Assembly: GCA_016714975.1 (NCBI GenBank)
Contig: JADKBR010000017.1
Span: 372,001 to 436,000 of the forward strand
Direction: 5' to 3'
DNA length: 64,000 nt
Origin: Candidatus Dechloromonas phosphorivorans
Lineage (GTDB): Bacteria; Pseudomonadota; Gammaproteobacteria; Burkholderiales; Rhodocyclaceae
Shown: in pieces, positions 61,071 through 64,000 of the stretch
How the letters are laid out: each line of letters opens with the position of its first letter
How positions within the stretch are numbered: position 1 is the stretch's first letter
Notes under the pieces: generated by a model
Seen by the model: the letters and a program-made list of their open reading frames with translations, nothing else
What the model was told of the DNA's origin: nothing
Databases searched by the model: none
Made by a program: the position numbers and the translations under genes

Positions 61071-61259
61071 ATGAAAGGCAACTTTGCCGCCATCGCCCTG
61101 ACCGTCATCGGCGCGCTGGCCCTCGCAGTCAATCTCGATCTGTTCGAACTTGACATCGTCGCCCTGTTACGCAAATGGTGGCCGCTGACTTTGATCGCGA
61201 TCGGTCTCGCCTTGTTCTTCACGCCTGAGGACGGTGGACGGAAAGGCCCCGGCTCGTAA
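61071..61259 (+). CDS. Small membrane protein with LiaI/LiaF-like TM region
   Basis: 62 residues, 16 bp after relA, with AAGGA before the ATG. Two hydrophobic segments (AAIALTVIGALALAVNLDLF and WWPLTLIAIGLALFF) resemble the LiaI-LiaF-like/DUF5668 two-helix unit. It may be co-transcribed with relA. Function unknown. Confidence 0.72.
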   Translation: MKGNFAAIALTVIGALALAVNLDLFELDIVALLRKWWPLTLIAIGLALFFTPEDGGRKGPGS

Positions 61260-61392
61260 GCTTCCGGTGCCGCTTACAATTGAAAGGCGGCCCGATGGCA
61301 TCGTTTTTGTGCTATTCGCGAGGTCGACCGCAACCGGCAGGTAGACGGGCTGCCAGCCACCTTTGCCTGGAGCTTCGGGCCACCCATGAGGG

Positions 61393-62157
61393 TCACGAAG
61401 GGTCCGGAACAAACCTGTCCGAGGGGAAAGGATTCGGTATCGGGCGGTGGCGCGCGGTTGGAATGATTCCCTGAGCCCGCAGATTGTCAAACGAGTCGTA
61501 GTAAACGCTGATGATCTCGTCCGGCCGTTCGCTCGCCTTGCGGAACTCGACCTGCTGGGCGGGGGCGTAGAGACGTTCCCCATGCCCGGTGCCCAGCCTT
61601 TCATCTGCGGCGGCACCGCGCTTCGCTTCTGCCTTGCTGGCGGCGGGCGCCGCGGGAGCTGAATCGGTTCGCGATTCGCCCAGGGCATTTTCGTGGCTTG
61701 AATTGACCGGTTCGCGGTATTCGCGGAAAGCGGCAATCCCGATCACACCGACATTTGCAGGACGGTTCGTCCGTCCCGCATAGGAGTCGGGCAGGGCGGT
61801 GAAGTAGAAGGCCGCGACATCCTGGCTGGATTTCCGCCAGCCGGCAATCTCGGTTGAGCCGAGCGGCGACAGGACGTATCCGCGCTGGCTGGTGGCAGCC
61901 GTCTCGCCGGACACGACATTGACCCCGTCCACGGAGACCACGGTCAGCAGCCTGTCTCCGGTGCGATTCTTCAGTTCAAGCGCATAGCGGTCGCCGGGCT
62001 TGCCCGCGACATAGAGCTTGCCGGCGTGGCGGTATGTCGGGAGGCGCTCGCCCGTGCTCCGGTTGATGACGGAAATGTCGGCGACCAGCGCGGCTTCGGC
62101 CGCCGGTGCGGCGCAGAAACAGAACGCGGCGGCGGAAATGGCGAGGATGGACTTCAT
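61393..62157 (-). CDS. Periplasmic protein in the ECF sigma operon, unknown
   Basis: 254 residues from the ATG at 62157, with a signal peptide (MKSILAISAAAFCFCAAPAA). The mature N-terminal part is beta-rich (NRSTGERLPTYRHAGKLYVA, RYALELKNRTGDRLLTVVSV). The C-terminal ~100 residues are Ala/Pro-rich and then polar. I recognise no family. It follows the anti-sigma-like gene by 58 bp on the same strand and may be a target or partner of the sigma factor. Confidence 0.75.
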   Translation of the reverse strand: MKSILAISAAAFCFCAAPAAEAALVADISVINRSTGERLPTYRHAGKLYVAGKPGDRYALELKNRTGDRLLTVVSVDGVNVVSGETAATSQRGYVLSPLGSTEIAGWRKSSQDVAAFYFTALPDSYAGRTNRPANVGVIGIAAFREYREPVNSSHENALGESRTDSAPAAPAASKAEAKRGAAADERLGTGHGERLYAPAQQVEFRKASERPDEIISVYYDSFDNLRAQGIIPTARHRPIPNPFPSDRFVPDPS

Positions 62158-62215
62158 TGCTTGCTCCTTGTTGGTTGGCTTCAACCTATCAAACGACGGG
62201 TTCGCGACAACGGGG

Positions 62216-62908
62216 TTACGGCGCAAGCAATTTTTTCAGTTTGTCAGGTACGGGGTATTCTGGGTAGGCTTTGCGGAATGCTTCCAGCTCATCACGGGCG
62301 GCTGCTTTCTCGCCGGTTTGAGCAAGACGATCGATAGCGGCCAGCCACTCCGGCGGGCGTCTGGCTGCGGCTATCCCGTTTGCAGCTGGCGCTTTCGCTG
62401 TCTCCGGCAACGGCACGCCGACCGTTGCCGCGGATTCCGCAGCATCCTGTTCGCTCCGGCCCGGAACGGGCAATGCGGCGGAGGTCGCCTCGGCCTTGCG
62501 GGCAGTTCCTGGTGACGGTACAGCCGAGTCCGGGGGCGCTGCAGGCCGGGCTTTGGCCTCGGTTGCCGGCGGCGCTGCTGACGATCTGCCCGCGGCTGAA
62601 TCGGCCACGGCCGGGGACGCCTTGCGCGACCCGGCGTCGGGCGCTGGTTGCGACTCTACCCCCTTCGTCACGGACGAGATGTCCGACGGATTTCGCTCCA
62701 GGTTAAGCGCCAGCATGACTACCAGCACCACCGAGAAAGCGAGTTGCAGCGGCAGCGCAAACCGCAACCACCAGGGCCTGGGCTTCCGGGACGGGGCAAC
62801 ACTGTCTCTGGCAGCGATCAGGATGGCGCGGTCGAGCGCGGCGGGTGGCTCGTTCGCGGAGCCTTCCTGATACAGCTTCTGGATGTCGTTGTTTTCGGCG
62901 TTCGTCAT
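62216..62908 (-). CDS. Putative anti-sigma factor / membrane protein
   Basis: 230 residues from the ATG at 62908, overlapping the sigma factor stop (ATGA). An N-terminal cytoplasmic ~45 residues precedes one transmembrane helix (about 48-70, WLRFALPLQLAFSVVLVVML). A long Ala/Pro/Ser-rich periplasmic linker and a short C-terminal helical domain (RRPPEWLAAIDRLAQTGEKA) follow. There is no zinc anti-sigma HxxxCxxC motif. Position and topology suggest an anti-sigma factor; sequence similarity alone does not prove it. Confidence 0.65.
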   Translation of the reverse strand: MTNAENNDIQKLYQEGSANEPPAALDRAILIAARDSVAPSRKPRPWWLRFALPLQLAFSVVLVVMLALNLERNPSDISSVTKGVESQPAPDAGSRKASPAVADSAAGRSSAAPPATEAKARPAAPPDSAVPSPGTARKAEATSAALPVPGRSEQDAAESAATVGVPLPETAKAPAANGIAAARRPPEWLAAIDRLAQTGEKAAARDELEAFRKAYPEYPVPDKLKKLLAP

Positions 62909-63486
62909 GGTCGGCACTCCTTCAGTTGCGTCCGCAACCGTGTCATCGCATAGCGCAGGCGGCTCTTGGCTGTTTCGTGGCCTACGTCCATCAGCGAGGC
63001 GATTTCGTCAATCGTCAGGCCGCCCTCTTCGTGCAGGAGAAAGGTTTCCCGTTGCACGTCCGGCAGGGATTCCACGGCGCCAACGACTATCCGTACCAGG
63101 TCTTTTCTTTCCACAATCCGCTCTGGCTGCAACTCATCCGGCGCCGCCACCGTGTCGAAGTGGTCAGTCTCGCAATCATCGGCTTTGGGCAGCTCGATCA
63201 CGGGCTTGCGGCGCTCCGACCGCCAGTGGTCGATGAGCCGGTTGTGGGCAATGCGAAACAGCCACGTGGAAAACTTCGCCGTCACGGCATACTGGCGGCG
63301 GAAATTAACCACCCGCAACCAGACATCCTGAAACAACTCGTCGGCAACGCCGGAGCGCTCACACTGGCGAAGCAGAAACCGATAGACCTGGCGCCGCCAG
63401 CGACCATACAGGACCTCGAAAGCTTCCGCGCTGCCTTGCCCATAGGCAAGCATCAGCTGTTCGTCGGTCCTGTTGTCGTCATCCAT
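62905..63486 (-). CDS. ECF RNA polymerase sigma factor
   Basis: 193 residues from the ATG at 63486 (MDDDNRTDEQLMLAYGQGSA). Region 2 has DELFQDVWLRVVNFRRQY and FSTWLFRIAHNRLIDHWR; region 4 has LPDVQRETFLLHEEGGLTID and HETAKSRLRYAMTRLR. It heads a three-gene operon with a membrane protein and a periplasmic protein, the classical layout for envelope-responsive ECF systems. The regulated genes are unknown. Confidence 0.92.
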   Translation of the reverse strand: MDDDNRTDEQLMLAYGQGSAEAFEVLYGRWRRQVYRFLLRQCERSGVADELFQDVWLRVVNFRRQYAVTAKFSTWLFRIAHNRLIDHWRSERRKPVIELPKADDCETDHFDTVAAPDELQPERIVERKDLVRIVVGAVESLPDVQRETFLLHEEGGLTIDEIASLMDVGHETAKSRLRYAMTRLRTQLKECRP

Positions 63487-63552
63487 GAAACGAGGGCTCT
63501 CGGCAATTGCCGGGGAAATGATCGGGATCTGCGGCTTCAGCAAAGGCAAACC

Positions 63553-63578
63553 AAAAAAATGCGGCCGGGTGGCCGCAT
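63553..63578 (-). terminator. Intrinsic terminator after ppk1
   Basis: On the minus strand a perfect 8-bp stem (ATGCGGCC/GGCCGCAT) with a 4-base loop is followed by a run of T (seven in all). It lies 77 bases after the ppk1 stop and just upstream of the sigma factor gene. Confidence 0.85.
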
Positions 63579-63654
63579 TCTCTTGTCTTTCGGGTGGTCG
63601 ACCGCGCTGCGGTAAATGCTTCCGCGGTGCAAGAAGCCGCCACCGCCCGTCCCT

Positions 63655-64000
63655 TTAACCGCCGCCCAAGGTCAGCATGAGCTCAGACTGCGCGCTGTGT
63701 GGTTTGGCGCGCGGCGACCTGCGCCGCTGATAGACCCCATCGCCGTTCATGTCCCAGGACTGCTGATTGTCGGCAAGATAGAACTTGAGACCTTCGACGA
63801 TGACGCGCTTCTTGAGCTTCGGGTCGAGAATCGGGAAAGCCAGTTCGATGCGCCGGAAGAAGTTGCGGAACATCCAGTCGGCGCTCGAGAGATAGACGGA
63901 TTCCTTGCCGCCGTCGAAGAAATAGAACGTACGGTGGTGCTCGAGGAAGCGGCCGATGATCGAATGGACCTTGATGTTTTCCGAAAGCCCGGGTACTCCT
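63655..64000 (-). CDS. ppk1: Polyphosphate kinase Ppk1 (C-terminal part only)
   Basis: The last ~114 codons are inside the window; the gene continues past the right edge. The visible protein contains GVPGLSENIKVHSIIGRFLE, SSADWMFRNFFRRIE, FPILDPKLKKRVI and LADNQQSWDMNGDG, the conserved Ppk1 C-terminal catalytic domain. Ppk1 makes polyphosphate from ATP. It ends in an intrinsic terminator, so it is transcriptionally separate from the ECF operon. Confidence 0.95.
   Translation of the reverse strand, partial: GVPGLSENIKVHSIIGRFLEHHRTFYFFDGGKESVYLSSADWMFRNFFRRIELAFPILDPKLKKRVIVEGLKFYLADNQQSWDMNGDGVYQRRRSPRAKPHSAQSELMLTLGGG

Noticed and set aside
1..64000. tRNA, rRNA, CRISPR arrays or complete insertion sequences
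   Set aside because: No cloverleaf GTTCGAAT-type arms in context, no regularly spaced repeats and no transposase motifs were noticed; a tRNAscan or ISfinder run could still find something missed by eye.

Overview
This 64-kb high-GC window looks like the chromosome of a motile betaproteobacterium of the Rhodocyclales type (inference). The grounds are the flagellar gene set and its order, LolC/LolD, RelA with EXDD, Ppk1, E. coli-type fumarate reductase next to a rhodoquinone-biosynthesis gene, and a chromosomal integron with an IntI-type integrase. No tRNA, rRNA, CRISPR array or intact insertion sequence was recognised. Both window ends cut genes: fliM at the left and ppk1 at the right.

Region 1 (1-22390), motility and c-di-GMP signalling. 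A leftward operon fliF-G-H-I-J-K-L-M encodes the MS ring, switch, export ATPase complex and hook-length control. Divergent from it, rightward, are an FlrB/FlrC-type two-component pair (sigma54 activator) and fliE. Then come a leftward YcgR-type PilZ protein, a stand-alone FlhB-C-terminal-like gene, a second FliK-like gene, fliT, fliS, fliD, flaG and fliC. Sigma28-like promoters precede fliC, fliD and a large diguanylate cyclase gene, and intrinsic terminators follow fliC and flaG. Two paralogous GGDEF proteins and a NarL-type sensor/regulator pair close the block.

Region 2 (22391-32946), anaerobic respiration and membrane. A leftward cluster rquA-frdA-frdB-frdC-frdD suggests rhodoquinol-dependent fumarate reduction. 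It is followed by a DUF2189 membrane protein and an ABC ATPase / double-FtsX permease / AttH-CrtC-like lipocalin operon.

Region 3 (32947-36152), an integron. The rightward intI has a promoter overlapped by a perfect LexA box. Leftward from attI lie a higB-higA toxin-antitoxin cassette, an 87-bp attC, a cassette encoding a 268-aa protein of unknown function (weakly Abi-alpha/DUF4393-like), a second 87-bp attC, and a third, possibly truncated cassette gene.

Region 4 (36353-54539), a conserved backbone interrupted by accessory segments. The backbone is recJ, a frameshifted conserved gene, lolC-lolD, a DUF2062 gene, comEC and two alpha/beta hydrolases. The 41.1-46.2 kb segment carries an Acg-type nitroreductase operon, an orphan divergent ClpX-like ATPase, an RlpA-like protein and gene-poor DNA with repeats. 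The 49.2-52.8 kb segment (hydrolase, unknown periplasmic protein, APC permease) is flanked by two imperfect copies of the comEC/hydrolase junction, so it looks inserted.

Region 5 (54540-64000). This holds a DUF1254/DUF1214 lipoprotein, mtfA, an EamA exporter, relA, a small membrane protein, an ECF sigma factor with a probable anti-sigma factor and a periplasmic protein, and the 3' end of ppk1.
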